A DNA stretch of 64,000 nucleotides from an uncultured Pelagibacteraceae bacterium (GCA_902628525.1 CACOMZ010000004.1:1-64000), one strand, 5' to 3'. Numbered from the stretch's first letter, positions 46,084 through 54,716 are shown. Program-made: numbers and translations. Notes: generated from the sequence alone by a model not told the origin.

Positions 46084-47238
46084 TTATGTTTTAAATAATT
46101 TATCAGATAAATTTTGTAGTTTTTCTCCCCAAAAAACTTCTTTTTGAATTCTTTTAAAATCAATATCAAATACTGTTGCCATTGCAGATGCATAAATTGA
46201 TCTTGCATCGATCGTTGAATTTAAATCTCTTCCTTCAAATAATTCTTTTTTTTTCAAACCTGGCCAATCAGTATATATGTCTGATTTTTTTATTAAACCG
46301 CCACTCATAAGAACTGCTGTTCCATAACCATGCTCAGTACCATTGCTACTATTCTGTTTAATTGTTCTTCCAAATTCTGTTAGTGTTAGCACAAGAGTAT
46401 TTTCAAACTCGTTTCCCATCGAAGCTTCAAGTCCTTTTAAAATTCTATCGTATTCTTTTAAACAATCTGCATGAGCCCCATCTGTTGCACCTTGGGCAGC
46501 ATGAGTGTCAAAACCACCCACCTCAAAAACTGCTACTCTAGGTCCGTCAATTTTTGCTAATTGTTTGCCTGCTTTAAGAGATAATGCTGAATTTTCTGTA
46601 TAGCCATAACCTCCATCTTTCCTGCTTCTAATTACTTTAAGTGTTTCACTTAAATGTGTTTCTGAATGACTATCAAATTCATTATTTATTAACTCTAAAA
46701 TATCTTTCGCAGGCATTGCTTTTCCAACAGGGAAATAATTATCATTCATTGGAACCCCTCTAATTAATAATGGCATTGGCAATGATAAAGCTAAGCCATT
46801 GCCAGTTAACCCTGCTAACTTCATTCCCCTTCCTAGCCATCCTGTTTTAATTGAATATGGAATTTTTCCTCCAGACTGCATTAAATTTTGTCCATCAAAA
46901 TGAGAACGTCCTGTATATGGAATACTGGTTGCATGAACTGCAGATGCTAAATTTTTATCCCATAAAATTTTAAAAGTTTGTAAAGCAGGATGAAGGTCGA
47001 AATCTGAGGTTAAAGAGAATGTTTTATCAAGATTAATTTTACTTCTAAGTTTTTCAAATTTTTTATCACCCTTTACTGGGATTGCGCATAGTCCATCCAT
47101 TCCTCCCTCAAGCATTATAATTACCAGATTTTTTTTTGGACCAGTACTTGCAAAAGAAGGTAATCCAAAACCTGCAAAATATAATGAAGTCACGGCTGTT
47201 GTTTTAAGAAAATCTCTTCTGTTAATTTCTAATTTCAT
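46084..47238 (-). CDS. DUF1501 protein with Tat signal
   Basis: The 384-aa protein begins with a twin-arginine signal (NRRDFLKTTAVTSLYFAGFG). It has the DUF1501 (sulfatase/alkaline phosphatase-fold) pattern: NLVIIMLEGGMDGL, SHFDGQNLMQSG, AVFEVGGFDTHAAQG and LTLTEFGRTIKQNSSNGTEHGYG, which keep the metal-type Asp and His residues. It is probably exported folded with a bound metal. The biochemical role of DUF1501 is unknown. It overlaps the DUF1800 gene by 4 nt; this pairing is conserved in many bacteria. Confidence 0.88.
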   Translation of the reverse strand: MKLEINRRDFLKTTAVTSLYFAGFGLPSFASTGPKKNLVIIMLEGGMDGLCAIPVKGDKKFEKLRSKINLDKTFSLTSDFDLHPALQTFKILWDKNLASAVHATSIPYTGRSHFDGQNLMQSGGKIPYSIKTGWLGRGMKLAGLTGNGLALSLPMPLLIRGVPMNDNYFPVGKAMPAKDILELINNEFDSHSETHLSETLKVIRSRKDGGYGYTENSALSLKAGKQLAKIDGPRVAVFEVGGFDTHAAQGATDGAHADCLKEYDRILKGLEASMGNEFENTLVLTLTEFGRTIKQNSSNGTEHGYGTAVLMSGGLIKKSDIYTDWPGLKKKELFEGRDLNSTIDARSIYASAMATVFDIDFKRIQKEVFWGEKLQNLSDKLFKT

Positions 47239-48668
47239 GCTTTTAAAAAATCTGGATGATTAAACAACAAAACTTGTTTGTCGCTAAGGTTATTTTTTTT
47301 ATTTAGGTAAGACATAATTTTTTTTGGATTATCAAAGTTTTTTTCTACAATCTTATAAAAGAATTCATTATTATTATTTTTAGGCTTATTAAAAAGATAA
47401 CTTTCTTTTGCATAAACTAACCGTCTTATTAAAAGTTCTGGTGACAACCAATCATTTGAAATGTCTGACCAACCATTTGGTTGCTTTGCTTTATATGGAT
47501 GATGTCCAATTCTTTTTAGTAAACGCTCAGGATATCTTTGACCTCTAGTTGGCTTGTTTCCTAATTCATATAAATCCATCAAAGTAGAACTTGGAGGCCA
47601 TTGTAAATCTGAAATTTTAGCAACTTGGATAAACCAATTTTCTGGGTTTTGAAATTTTTTATATTTATCATTATATTCAAAAGCAACTTTTATAGCGGCT
47701 TTGTGGATCTCAGTTAAATGACCGTCAGATTTTTTAAAAGCATCGATAATTGGTTTTTTCATCTCTTTTGTTGGTTCGTCTGTAATTAAATACCTACATA
47801 ATCTTTCAGCAACAAAATCCCTGCAATTTGGATGATTAACAAGATCTTTGATTACGGCTGATAATGCCTTTTTTCCTCTTTTGTATTCTTTTCCTAAAAC
47901 TTTTTTCTTACCAGGCTGATGATATTCTGAATTAAACCAAATATCTCCTGTCTCTAAATGTTTTTTACTCCATCGTCTTTGCCAACCAGTCATTATATAT
48001 GCTAATTGAATTATATCTTCTTGAGTGTATCCGGCTTCAGGAGACACTGTATGAAGCTCTAAAAGTTCTCTAGCATGATTTTCATTAATTGTTGCAGGTT
48101 CTTTTTTTTTCCTTCTCCAATCTTTAAAAGCTGTAGCACTTTTGGGGCCGGCACTTTCACTGTTATCTAAATGATGTATCATTGCCCAAGAAGTCGTAAC
48201 GTCATAAACCATTTTTTCAAAAGTTTGATTTAAATTTGGTCTAATTATTTCTCTTTGATAAGGGCCTGTTGAATATTGGGGCAGAAAATCTTTATCACTT
48301 ATAGTAAAAAAATTTCCCCAAAACATCCATAACTTTGTCAAAACTGGGCTTTGACTATTGATTGCCTCATTATGTCTAACAGTTATCTCTAAGGACTCCC
48401 AAAATTTTTGACCAGTTTTATGCCTAAGAAGGTCTCGGTGTGTTTTATAAAGAATTTTACTATCTTTATACTTTTTTCTTAAAACTTTTCTATCAGTGTA
48501 AACCCATTCTCTATACAGGAGCCTTAACTCTTTTTCAGAATTTAATCTACCTTTCCAAGATAATTTTGGTACATTGTTTAGCTGATTAAGGGCCCAATTT
48601 AACGGGTCTGATGGTACCTCCTCATTAGGACCAATTCCAAAAGCAACTTTTCTGAAAAAACTTTTCAT
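47235..48668 (-). CDS. DUF1800 family protein
   Basis: The 477-aa protein shows the DUF1800 hallmark TINENHARELLELHTV at about residue 190, then YTQEDIIQLAYIMTGW, CRDFVAERLCRYL and SDISNDWLSPELLIRRL. It begins MKSFFRKVAFGIGPNE without an obvious signal peptide, so export, if any, may be by complex formation with the Tat-exported DUF1501 partner (inference). The molecular function is unknown. It sits 18 nt from the GT2 gene and overlaps the DUF1501 gene by 4 nt. Confidence 0.88.
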   Translation of the reverse strand: MKSFFRKVAFGIGPNEEVPSDPLNWALNQLNNVPKLSWKGRLNSEKELRLLYREWVYTDRKVLRKKYKDSKILYKTHRDLLRHKTGQKFWESLEITVRHNEAINSQSPVLTKLWMFWGNFFTISDKDFLPQYSTGPYQREIIRPNLNQTFEKMVYDVTTSWAMIHHLDNSESAGPKSATAFKDWRRKKKEPATINENHARELLELHTVSPEAGYTQEDIIQLAYIMTGWQRRWSKKHLETGDIWFNSEYHQPGKKKVLGKEYKRGKKALSAVIKDLVNHPNCRDFVAERLCRYLITDEPTKEMKKPIIDAFKKSDGHLTEIHKAAIKVAFEYNDKYKKFQNPENWFIQVAKISDLQWPPSSTLMDLYELGNKPTRGQRYPERLLKRIGHHPYKAKQPNGWSDISNDWLSPELLIRRLVYAKESYLFNKPKNNNNEFFYKIVEKNFDNPKKIMSYLNKKNNLSDKQVLLFNHPDFLKA

Positions 48669-48686
48669 ACCCTTTTGCTATTTATA

Positions 48687-49559
48687 TCACTTTATATTTT
48701 CGATATCATGTATATTTGATAAAGAATTATTAAATTCCTCATAATTTTCTCTCAACGCTAGGCTTGAAATTGAATAAATCATTATCAATAATAAAATTAA
48801 AGGTACCATGGTTATAATCGATGCATTACTTTTAATTAATAAAATATAAAAAATTATAAAAAGAGCTGAACGAATTAAAACAGTTTTTCTAAAAACACTT
48901 ATAATTGAAAGTGAATGTTTTAATAAATTAAAAAAACTCATCTTTGATGGTCCAAAATATCTTTTTGCTCTAATAGATGGCATTGAAATTAAATCTTTTT
49001 CAATTTTTTTTAATGAGCCAGAAAAACTATTCCATGTTGCTTTTTCCTCTAGCATTTTTTTTACTGTTGATTTTGAAAGACAAGTAAAATTTCCAAATTT
49101 GATTGATTTGCCAGTAAAAGCTAAAGTCAAAAACTTATGGAATTGATAACATATTTTAAAAAATACACTTTCTGATCTTTTAACTCTTTCACCAACAATT
49201 GATTTATCTCCTGATTCTCTTGATATTTTTATAAAATCTTTTATTTCTTGAGGTCTATCTTCTCCATCTCCATCCATTGGAATCACATAATCGAAATCTT
49301 TTTTTTCATAAATATATTTTAGCCCCGATGCAATGCACCTAGTATGCCCTCTATTTTGTTTCATGTTTATTAGCTGAATAGATTTGATATTTTCGACATT
49401 TGGGTAATTATCAACAATCTGTTCTGACGAAGCATCATTAATAATAACAAGAGATATTTCTGAGTCTAAGTCTTTTACTTCACTATTTATATGATCAATT
49501 AATAATTTTAACGATTTTCTGTCATTATAAATTGGAATTAAAATTATATATTTCATCAA
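48687..49559 (-). CDS. GT2 family glycosyltransferase, polyprenyl-phosphate sugar transferase type
   Basis: The 290-aa protein has the GT2 start YIILIPIYNDRKSLKLLIDHIN, the metal-binding DGDGEDRPQEI segment and a RGHTRCIASGLKYI helix, followed by two C-terminal membrane helices (about residues 228-268). This resembles dolichol/undecaprenyl-phosphate sugar transferases (GtrB/ArnC like), which load a sugar on a lipid carrier. The adjacent GT39-type gene would use such a donor. It abuts that gene. Confidence 0.85.
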   Translation of the reverse strand: MMKYIILIPIYNDRKSLKLLIDHINSEVKDLDSEISLVIINDASSEQIVDNYPNVENIKSIQLINMKQNRGHTRCIASGLKYIYEKKDFDYVIPMDGDGEDRPQEIKDFIKISRESGDKSIVGERVKRSESVFFKICYQFHKFLTLAFTGKSIKFGNFTCLSKSTVKKMLEEKATWNSFSGSLKKIEKDLISMPSIRAKRYFGPSKMSFFNLLKHSLSIISVFRKTVLIRSALFIIFYILLIKSNASIITMVPLILLLIMIYSISSLALRENYEEFNNSLSNIHDIENIK

Positions 49560-50882
49560 CTACTTTGATCCTACACAAACATTATCGAGACACATATAAT
49601 ATTCCAATTCACCTAGTTTTTCTTTTTTAATATTTCCTTCCCAAACTGGTCTTGATTTTAAATGATATGATAAATTTCCTGCATTCCATTCATCCCCCAA
49701 AACTACATTTATTGGTGAGTTAAATTGCTGATCCCAGGCATATTGAGTTTTTATTGCAATCTCTTTACCTTGGTAATCAGTTCTTTTATCATCTTTGGAA
49801 ATTGAAACATAAGCATAAAGTGCAGGTGACAGAAAAAATAAAAAAATAAATCCAAACATAAAATGTTTTAATTTTTTAATATTAATTTGGGCTTGAAGCA
49901 AATAAACAAATAGTGTCCCTATAAATAAATAAAAAGGAGGCATCCACATTGTTCTTATTTTAGATCCAGTAAATAAAGATGTTAAAAAAATCAAAAAAAT
50001 TGGTAAAATATTAATCGCTAACAAAAAAAGACATTTTTTATCTTTAAGGTTTAAATTAAATTTAATTTTTTTTATTAATATCCATATTAAGATTAAAAAA
50101 GGAATTAATATTCCTATTTGTTTGAGTAAAAATGTTAAAGGAAACTTTATATGATGATGAAAGCTTGAAACTTCCATTCCAGTTCTTGTTAATCCATAAG
50201 TAATCGTTATAAAATCATTATTATTTAACCAAATTAAATGTGGAACTAGGACAACTAAAAAAATTTCTATAGCTAATAAATATTTAAAATCGAATTTTCT
50301 CTCTTTTTTTATGAAAATTAAAAAAATAAATAAAAAACTTATAGAAACTAACAAATATATAAATAAGTATTTTGATAAAAAACCAATTGCAGCAAAAAAT
50401 CCAACAAACAAACAATCTAAAAATTCAATTTCTTTTTTACTATAAATTTTCCAAGAATAATAAACTGTTAGTGACCAAAAAGGTAACTGGCAAATATTCA
50501 CGTTAAATTCTGGACTAGTAAAATTAAAAAAATAAATTGACTCAATAAGAAAAACTGAAATTAAACTTAATAAATTATTTTTTAGAATTTCTTTAGACAG
50601 TTTAAAAACATAATAAAAAGAAATAATTACAAAAATTTGACTTAGTAGATAAAACGCCCAATCCTGTGAACCAAAAATTTGAAAAAAAACTTCCGGAAAA
50701 AAAGCACTCATCGGTGGATGTTTATTAAAACCCCAATCTAAATTACTTCCCCAAGCTAAAGCTTCGATTACATCTAATGGCAAATTATGATTGGTAAGTG
50801 ATGGAATCAAAGTCCAAAAAATTAGATGTGTTGTAACAAAAATATAAAAAACATTATCTATATTTTTGTTATTAATGGTCAT
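49560..50882 (-). CDS. ArnT/PMT-type (GT39/GT83-like) membrane glycosyltransferase
   Basis: The 440-aa polytopic membrane protein has the PMT_2 features: the first loop NHNLPLDVIEALAWGSNLDWGFNKHPPMSAFF, with the catalytic-type acidic residues and HPP motif, and about 10-11 membrane helices, followed by a short soluble tail with two Cys (MCLDNVCVGSK). It would transfer a sugar from a lipid carrier to an outer-leaflet acceptor such as lipid A, a glycan or a protein. It is the first gene of the long minus-strand run and is divergent from dksA across 78 nt. Confidence 0.82.
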   Translation of the reverse strand: MTINNKNIDNVFYIFVTTHLIFWTLIPSLTNHNLPLDVIEALAWGSNLDWGFNKHPPMSAFFPEVFFQIFGSQDWAFYLLSQIFVIISFYYVFKLSKEILKNNLLSLISVFLIESIYFFNFTSPEFNVNICQLPFWSLTVYYSWKIYSKKEIEFLDCLFVGFFAAIGFLSKYLFIYLLVSISFLFIFLIFIKKERKFDFKYLLAIEIFLVVLVPHLIWLNNNDFITITYGLTRTGMEVSSFHHHIKFPLTFLLKQIGILIPFLILIWILIKKIKFNLNLKDKKCLFLLAINILPIFLIFLTSLFTGSKIRTMWMPPFYLFIGTLFVYLLQAQINIKKLKHFMFGFIFLFFLSPALYAYVSISKDDKRTDYQGKEIAIKTQYAWDQQFNSPINVVLGDEWNAGNLSYHLKSRPVWEGNIKKEKLGELEYYMCLDNVCVGSK

Positions 50883-50960
50883 TTATAATTGTTTATAACA
50901 ATTAAGCTCGCTTGACACCCATATTTTGCTGAATATACTGCCAAAATTCAAAATTCAACT

Positions 50961-51476
50961 ATGCCTAAGACTACTAAAGTAAAAAAAAAAGTCGTTAAAT
51001 CTAAAAAAAAAATTGTTAGCAAACCAAAAAAAATTGCTGCCAAAGATATTTCTAAACCATTGGTAAAAATTTCAAAAAATTATATGCCAAAAGAAACCGA
51101 AAAATATATGTGTGAAAAGCACAAAGTGTTTTTTAGAATAAAACTAACTGAATGGAAAAAAGAATTAATAAAAGCTAATAATGAAGCTCTTTATAATGGA
51201 AGCATGGACGACAATAATATTTCAGCTGATATTGTCGATCAAGCAAGCTCTTATATTGATAAAAACGTAGAAATGAAAGCTATCAATAGACAAATTAAAT
51301 TGATTTCAGAAATTGATAAAGCTTTAATGAGAATAAGAGAAGATACATACGGTTACTGTTTAGATACAGCAGAACCCATTGGTCTTAAAAGATTAATGGC
51401 AAGACCAGTTGCAAAATATACTATCGCTGCACAAGAAAAACATGAAAAAGATGAAAAAGTTCACGCAGACGACTAA
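50961..51476 (+). CDS. dksA: DksA-type RNA polymerase-binding transcription factor (single-Cys, alphaproteobacterial form)
   Basis: The 171-aa protein has a Lys-rich N-terminal tail (KVKKKVVKSKKKIVSKPKK), the DksA coiled coil (EVKHKVFFRIKLTEWKKELIK region to LISEIDKALMRI) and the zinc-finger region DTYGYCLDTAEPIGLKRLMARPVAKYTI. Only one of the four zinc-binding Cys remains, as is known for alphaproteobacterial DksA proteins. It binds the RNA polymerase secondary channel and acts with ppGpp. The coiled-coil tip keeps the D-x-x-D/A pattern (DQASSYID). Confidence 0.92.
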   Translation: MPKTTKVKKKVVKSKKKIVSKPKKIAAKDISKPLVKISKNYMPKETEKYMCEKHKVFFRIKLTEWKKELIKANNEALYNGSMDDNNISADIVDQASSYIDKNVEMKAINRQIKLISEIDKALMRIREDTYGYCLDTAEPIGLKRLMARPVAKYTIAAQEKHEKDEKVHADD

Positions 51477-51478
51477 AA

Positions 51479-51595
51479 ATGAGAAAAAAAAATTCTAAGC
51501 AAAATTCAATCTCATTTCTTTTTGCAAAGAAATATATTTATTTTTATTATCCTTTTTTTTGGATTTTATTGCTATTATATTTATTTCTTAAATGA
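51479..51595 (+). CDS. Possible 38-aa single-span membrane protein
   Basis: This small ORF begins 2 nt after the dksA stop: MRKKNSKQNSISFLFAKKYIYFYYPFFWILLLLYLFLK. It has a positive, soluble N-terminus and one strong hydrophobic helix. The next small ORF begins inside its stop (ATGA). It could be a real small membrane protein in the dksA transcript; AT-rich chance ORFs also tend to be hydrophobic, so support is moderate. Confidence 0.4.
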   Translation: MRKKNSKQNSISFLFAKKYIYFYYPFFWILLLLYLFLK

Positions 51596-51687
51596 ACAAA
51601 AAATTAATTTTAATTATTATAGTAATAGTTGCTATTGAATTTTCGGGTTATGGAATACTAAGTACCCTTTACAGGTTTTTTGGATAA
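51592..51687 (+). CDS. Possible 31-aa single-span membrane protein
   Basis: The ORF starts in the ATGA overlap with the preceding small ORF and encodes MNKKLILIIIVIVAIEFSGYGILSTLYRFFG. It has a Lys-rich start, one hydrophobic helix and a short polar end. It stops 3 nt before the convergent GST gene's stop. The tight ATGA coupling to the previous ORF and to dksA argues for real translation; no family is recognised. Confidence 0.4.
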   Translation: MNKKLILIIIVIVAIEFSGYGILSTLYRFFG

Positions 51688-51690
51688 ATT

Positions 51691-52317
51691 TTAAAGTTTT
51701 GGTATCTTGGCATCCTTATTCATGAAACTATAACCTTTAATAACTGCTTCACGATCAGCTATTTCTAAATACCATCTAGACAGGTTATTATAATTCTTTA
51801 ATCCTATATCATGCCACTCATGTCTTGCCATCCAAGGCCATGTTGCAATATCTGCAATTGTATAATCGGAACCAGCAAGAAATTGAGAGTTATTTAATCT
51901 AGCATCTAATTCTCCATAAATTCTTTTAGTAATCTTAAAATATCTTTCCTCACCAAATTCACTTTTTCCTGGGTTATAATGATGAAACTGATGATGTTGA
52001 CCTATCATCGGGCCCACAGTTCCCATCTGTGCCATTAGCCATTGATTAATAGTAATTCTATCTTTTTCATTATAAAATTTTTTACTTTTATCACCAAGAT
52101 ACATAAGTATTGCACCTGACTCGAAAATACTCTCATTATTATCATGATCTATTATAACTGGAATTTTTCCAAAAGGGCTTATCTTTAAAAACTCTGGTTT
52201 GAATTGCTCATCTTGACTAATATCAATTTTGGTTACTTTGTATTTGTAACCTATCTCCTCTAGCATGATACTAATTTTCCACCCATTAGGTGTATTGGCG
52301 GAAAAAAGCTCAATCAC
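51691..52317 (-). CDS. Glutathione S-transferase family protein (YfcG/Ure2p-like)
   Basis: The 208-aa protein has an N-terminal thioredoxin-like domain (MIELFSANTPNGWKISIMLEEIGYKYKV, with the cis-Pro in FGKIPVI and ESIFESGAILMYL for glutathione binding) and a helical C-terminal domain (FLAGSDYTIADIATWPW). The sequence SANTPNG resembles the YfcG/Ure2p-like group, which have disulfide reductase activity. It overlaps the ferredoxin reductase gene by 8 nt, so it is read with fdx and fnr. Confidence 0.9.
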   Translation of the reverse strand: MIELFSANTPNGWKISIMLEEIGYKYKVTKIDISQDEQFKPEFLKISPFGKIPVIIDHDNNESIFESGAILMYLGDKSKKFYNEKDRITINQWLMAQMGTVGPMIGQHHQFHHYNPGKSEFGEERYFKITKRIYGELDARLNNSQFLAGSDYTIADIATWPWMARHEWHDIGLKNYNNLSRWYLEIADREAVIKGYSFMNKDAKIPKL

Positions 52318-53329
52318 TTTTTACACCAAGTCTATCTTTAATAGTTTTAGAAGATGTTGTGAATTCAAATCTATATTTTTCATTAGGTCTTGCTAATTTA
52401 AAGCAGGCTCTGGCTGCAAGAGCTCCCTCGTGAAATCCAGATAAAATAAGTTTTAGTTTTCCTGGATAAGAGCATATATCGCCAACAGCGTATATTCCTT
52501 TTTGATTGGTCTCAAATTTTTCGGTATCTACAGCTACTGTTTTTTTATCAATATTAAGACCCCACTCAGCTATTGGACCAAGCTGCATAATTAGACCAAA
52601 AAACCCTAATACAAAATCTGTTTTGATTGTTTTTATTTCTTTGCTGTCGTGTTTAATCTCTATGCTTTCTAAATTATTTTCACCAACCACATTTGTTAGT
52701 TGGTATTTAGTATAAAGATTAATTTTTCCAGATTTTGCAAGCTCATGAACCTTATCAACAGTGGCTTGAGCACCTCTGAAATCTTCTCTTCTATGAATTA
52801 AATTAACATGAGATTTTTTAGATAGCTCAACAGCCCAATCTAAAGCACTGTCTCCACCACCAAATATTGAGACCGTTTTCCCTTCAAATACTGTTTTATC
52901 TTTTACAGAGTAATAAATTGACTTATTTTCAAATTTTTCACATTCTTTTACAGGAAATTTACGAGGCTCAAAAGAGCCAACCCCACCAGCTATTATAACA
53001 TTAGGAGTTAAAAATATTTTGCCATGGTTAGTTTTTACAAACCAATTATCTCCTTCTTTTTTTACCTCATCAACTCTTTCACTTAAATGAGTTTTGATAT
53101 TAAAAGGTTTGATTTGATTTATTAAATTATTTGTAAGTTCTTCACCAGTACATTCTGGAACAGCTGGAATATCATAAATTGGTTTATCAGGATAAAGTTC
53201 TATACATTGACCACCAATTTTATCGAGATTATCAACAATTTCACAATCAAGGCCAATTAATTTTAGTTGATGTGCTGTAAACAAACCTGTTGGTCCTGCT
53301 CCAATTATTAATGCGTCTGTTTTATTCAT
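52310..53329 (-). CDS. Ferredoxin-NADP+ reductase, thioredoxin-reductase-like type
   Basis: The 339-aa flavoprotein has an FAD-binding Rossmann motif (IIGAGPTGLFTAHQL), an NADP-binding motif (VSIFGGGDSALDWAVELSK) and the FAD closing motif KGIYAVGDICSYPGKLKLILSGFHEGALAA. It lacks the CxxC of thioredoxin reductases (the equivalent position is not Cys-x2-Cys), which fits the TrxR-like FNR group. It moves electrons between NADPH and the adjacent ferredoxin. It overlaps the ferredoxin stop by 1 nt. Confidence 0.9.
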   Translation of the reverse strand: MNKTDALIIGAGPTGLFTAHQLKLIGLDCEIVDNLDKIGGQCIELYPDKPIYDIPAVPECTGEELTNNLINQIKPFNIKTHLSERVDEVKKEGDNWFVKTNHGKIFLTPNVIIAGGVGSFEPRKFPVKECEKFENKSIYYSVKDKTVFEGKTVSIFGGGDSALDWAVELSKKSHVNLIHRREDFRGAQATVDKVHELAKSGKINLYTKYQLTNVVGENNLESIEIKHDSKEIKTIKTDFVLGFFGLIMQLGPIAEWGLNIDKKTVAVDTEKFETNQKGIYAVGDICSYPGKLKLILSGFHEGALAARACFKLARPNEKYRFEFTTSSKTIKDRLGVKSD

Positions 53330-53649
53330 TAGCTTTGTTTTGAAGGTATATTTACTATAAGACCGTCTAACTCATCAGAAATCGTAATTTGACAACTTAG
53401 TCGACTATTTTTTTTTGGCTCAAATGCCATATCTAACATATCTTCTTCCCCATCATCTTTTGATGGAAGCTTATCAAACCAATCATCACTTATATACACG
53501 TGACATGTCGCACAAGCCATACCACCTCCACAATCAGCATCTATACCTGGCACATCATTTTGAACTGCACCTTCCATGACAGTAAGTCCATTTTGTACAT
53601 CAACTGAATAGATTTGATTGTCATGTGTAACGTAATTTATTTTTGCCAT
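53329..53649 (-). CDS. 2Fe-2S ferredoxin (adrenodoxin/vertebrate type)
   Basis: The 106-aa protein has the cluster ligands in [17 protein letters not shown] (C-x5-C-x2-C) and the fourth Cys in RLSCQI, plus the EEDMLDMA acidic helix that contacts the reductase. It is the electron carrier partner of the adjacent FNR. It follows proteorhodopsin in the SAR11-type order PR-fdx-fnr-gst but is separated from it by a hairpin. Confidence 0.95.
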   Translation of the reverse strand: MAKINYVTHDNQIYSVDVQNGLTVMEGAVQNDVPGIDADCGGGMACATCHVYISDDWFDKLPSKDDGEEDMLDMAFEPKKNSRLSCQITISDELDGLIVNIPSKQS

Positions 53650-53673
53650 TGATTAAGATATATGTACTTAAAA

Positions 53674-53711
53674 AAAAAGGGCAAGTATGTCTAAACATAC
53701 CTGCCCTTTTT
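53674..53711. terminator. Hairpin terminator between proteorhodopsin and ferredoxin
   Basis: AAAAAGGGCA-AGTATGT-CTAA-ACATAC-CTGCCCTTTTT forms a long stem with a short loop, with A-runs on the left and T-runs on the right. For the minus-strand proteorhodopsin message it ends in a run of T after TTGCCC. It lies 21 nt downstream of the proteorhodopsin stop. It should limit read-through into ferredoxin, which then needs its own promoter or attenuated read-through. Confidence 0.8.
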
Positions 53712-53731
53712 AAATTTTCTAAGTAAAACTA

Positions 53732-54505
53732 CTACTTAGCTCTTTTTCCGCTTGAACTAGTTGCAGCAGCCCAGATTACTAGACCGAATGCAATTTTGTT
53801 AATGAAGTCAGCTAAGTTGTATACGACGTTAAGTGAGTTTGCATCTACACCACCAGTTAGGTAACCAAATACATAACCTAATGGGTAAATTGCCCAACCT
53901 ACTGTAACAATCATTCTCATAGCACCAAAAGCTGTTACAAGAGCTTTGTTGCCACTTTTAGCTGCAGCTTTACCAGCTTCACCTGAGAATATTTCATATA
54001 GAATGTATATCCAACCTGCCATTCCAATAATGAAACCTAGTGTAGCATTAATATATCCTGCTTCACCTAAGTATCCACCGATAAGCATTACTAATGAACC
54101 GATTAACAATCTCCAGAACATTCCAGAGTTTGCTTTACCGATAGCTGCTAGAATTAAGTAAAATTCTACCATCTGTAAAGGCACAGTGATTAACCAGTCA
54201 ATGTATCTGTAAACAGTTGGCGAGTCACCAGTAGATACCCATACTTCTCTCATGTACATGTAGTGTATGAATGCAATACCAGTTACTAGACCAGCAACAA
54301 TAACTGATGTTCTCCAGCCTGATGCGACGTTGCCCGCTTCCATGAAAAAGAAAGCAGTAGCTGCTAACATTCCCATAGAGATAACCCAGAATGAAATTCC
54401 TACGAAGTCATCTTGCATCAACATCGTTGCGTCTGCTGCAATAGCTATACCTGAAAAACCGATCAAGGCCATAGCTGCTAAAGCAAACAGTTTAAGTTTT
54501 TTCAT
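53732..54505 (-). CDS. Proteorhodopsin, blue-absorbing proton pump
   Basis: The 257-aa protein has a signal-like N-terminus and seven membrane helices. All key residues are present with a constant six-residue offset from green proteorhodopsin: His81, the Schiff base acceptor Asp103 (YRYIDWLITVP), proton donor Glu114 (VEFYLIL) and the retinal Lys237 (LADFINKIAF). The tuning residue (GPR Leu105) is Gln111 in PLQMVEF, so it absorbs blue light. It is read from a 211-nt upstream region with ribosome binding site GAGGGAG. No retinal synthesis gene is in the window. Confidence 0.97.
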   Translation of the reverse strand: MKKLKLFALAAMALIGFSGIAIAADATMLMQDDFVGISFWVISMGMLAATAFFFMEAGNVASGWRTSVIVAGLVTGIAFIHYMYMREVWVSTGDSPTVYRYIDWLITVPLQMVEFYLILAAIGKANSGMFWRLLIGSLVMLIGGYLGEAGYINATLGFIIGMAGWIYILYEIFSGEAGKAAAKSGNKALVTAFGAMRMIVTVGWAIYPLGYVFGYLTGGVDANSLNVVYNLADFINKIAFGLVIWAAATSSSGKRAK

Positions 54506-54536
54506 AAAAAACTCCCTCTTCGTTAGTTTTTATTTT

Positions 54537-54552
54537 TAGTTTATATAAACTA
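54537..54552. promoter_or_regulatory. Perfect 16-bp palindrome upstream of proteorhodopsin
   Basis: TAGTTTATATAAACTA is self-complementary over all 16 bases and lies 31 nt upstream of the proteorhodopsin ATG. It includes TATAAA, so it may overlap a -10 element, or be an operator for a dimeric regulator. The rest of the 211-nt divergent region (54506-54716) shows no hairpin terminator, ORF or other clear element. The palindrome may also be a chance product of AT-rich sequence. Confidence 0.4.
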
Positions 54553-54716
54553 GACTTAAGTTACCCTAAGCCAATTTCGTGGTTAAATAGCAAATTAAAT
54601 TAGATAAATGAAGACTTAATTGTGACTTATTCTCATTGATTTTACTTAATTTTTAAAATTAAATACAATTTACAAGTTAAAAATCAAAAAAAACAAGGAA
54701 TTCGAATCAATTTTTT

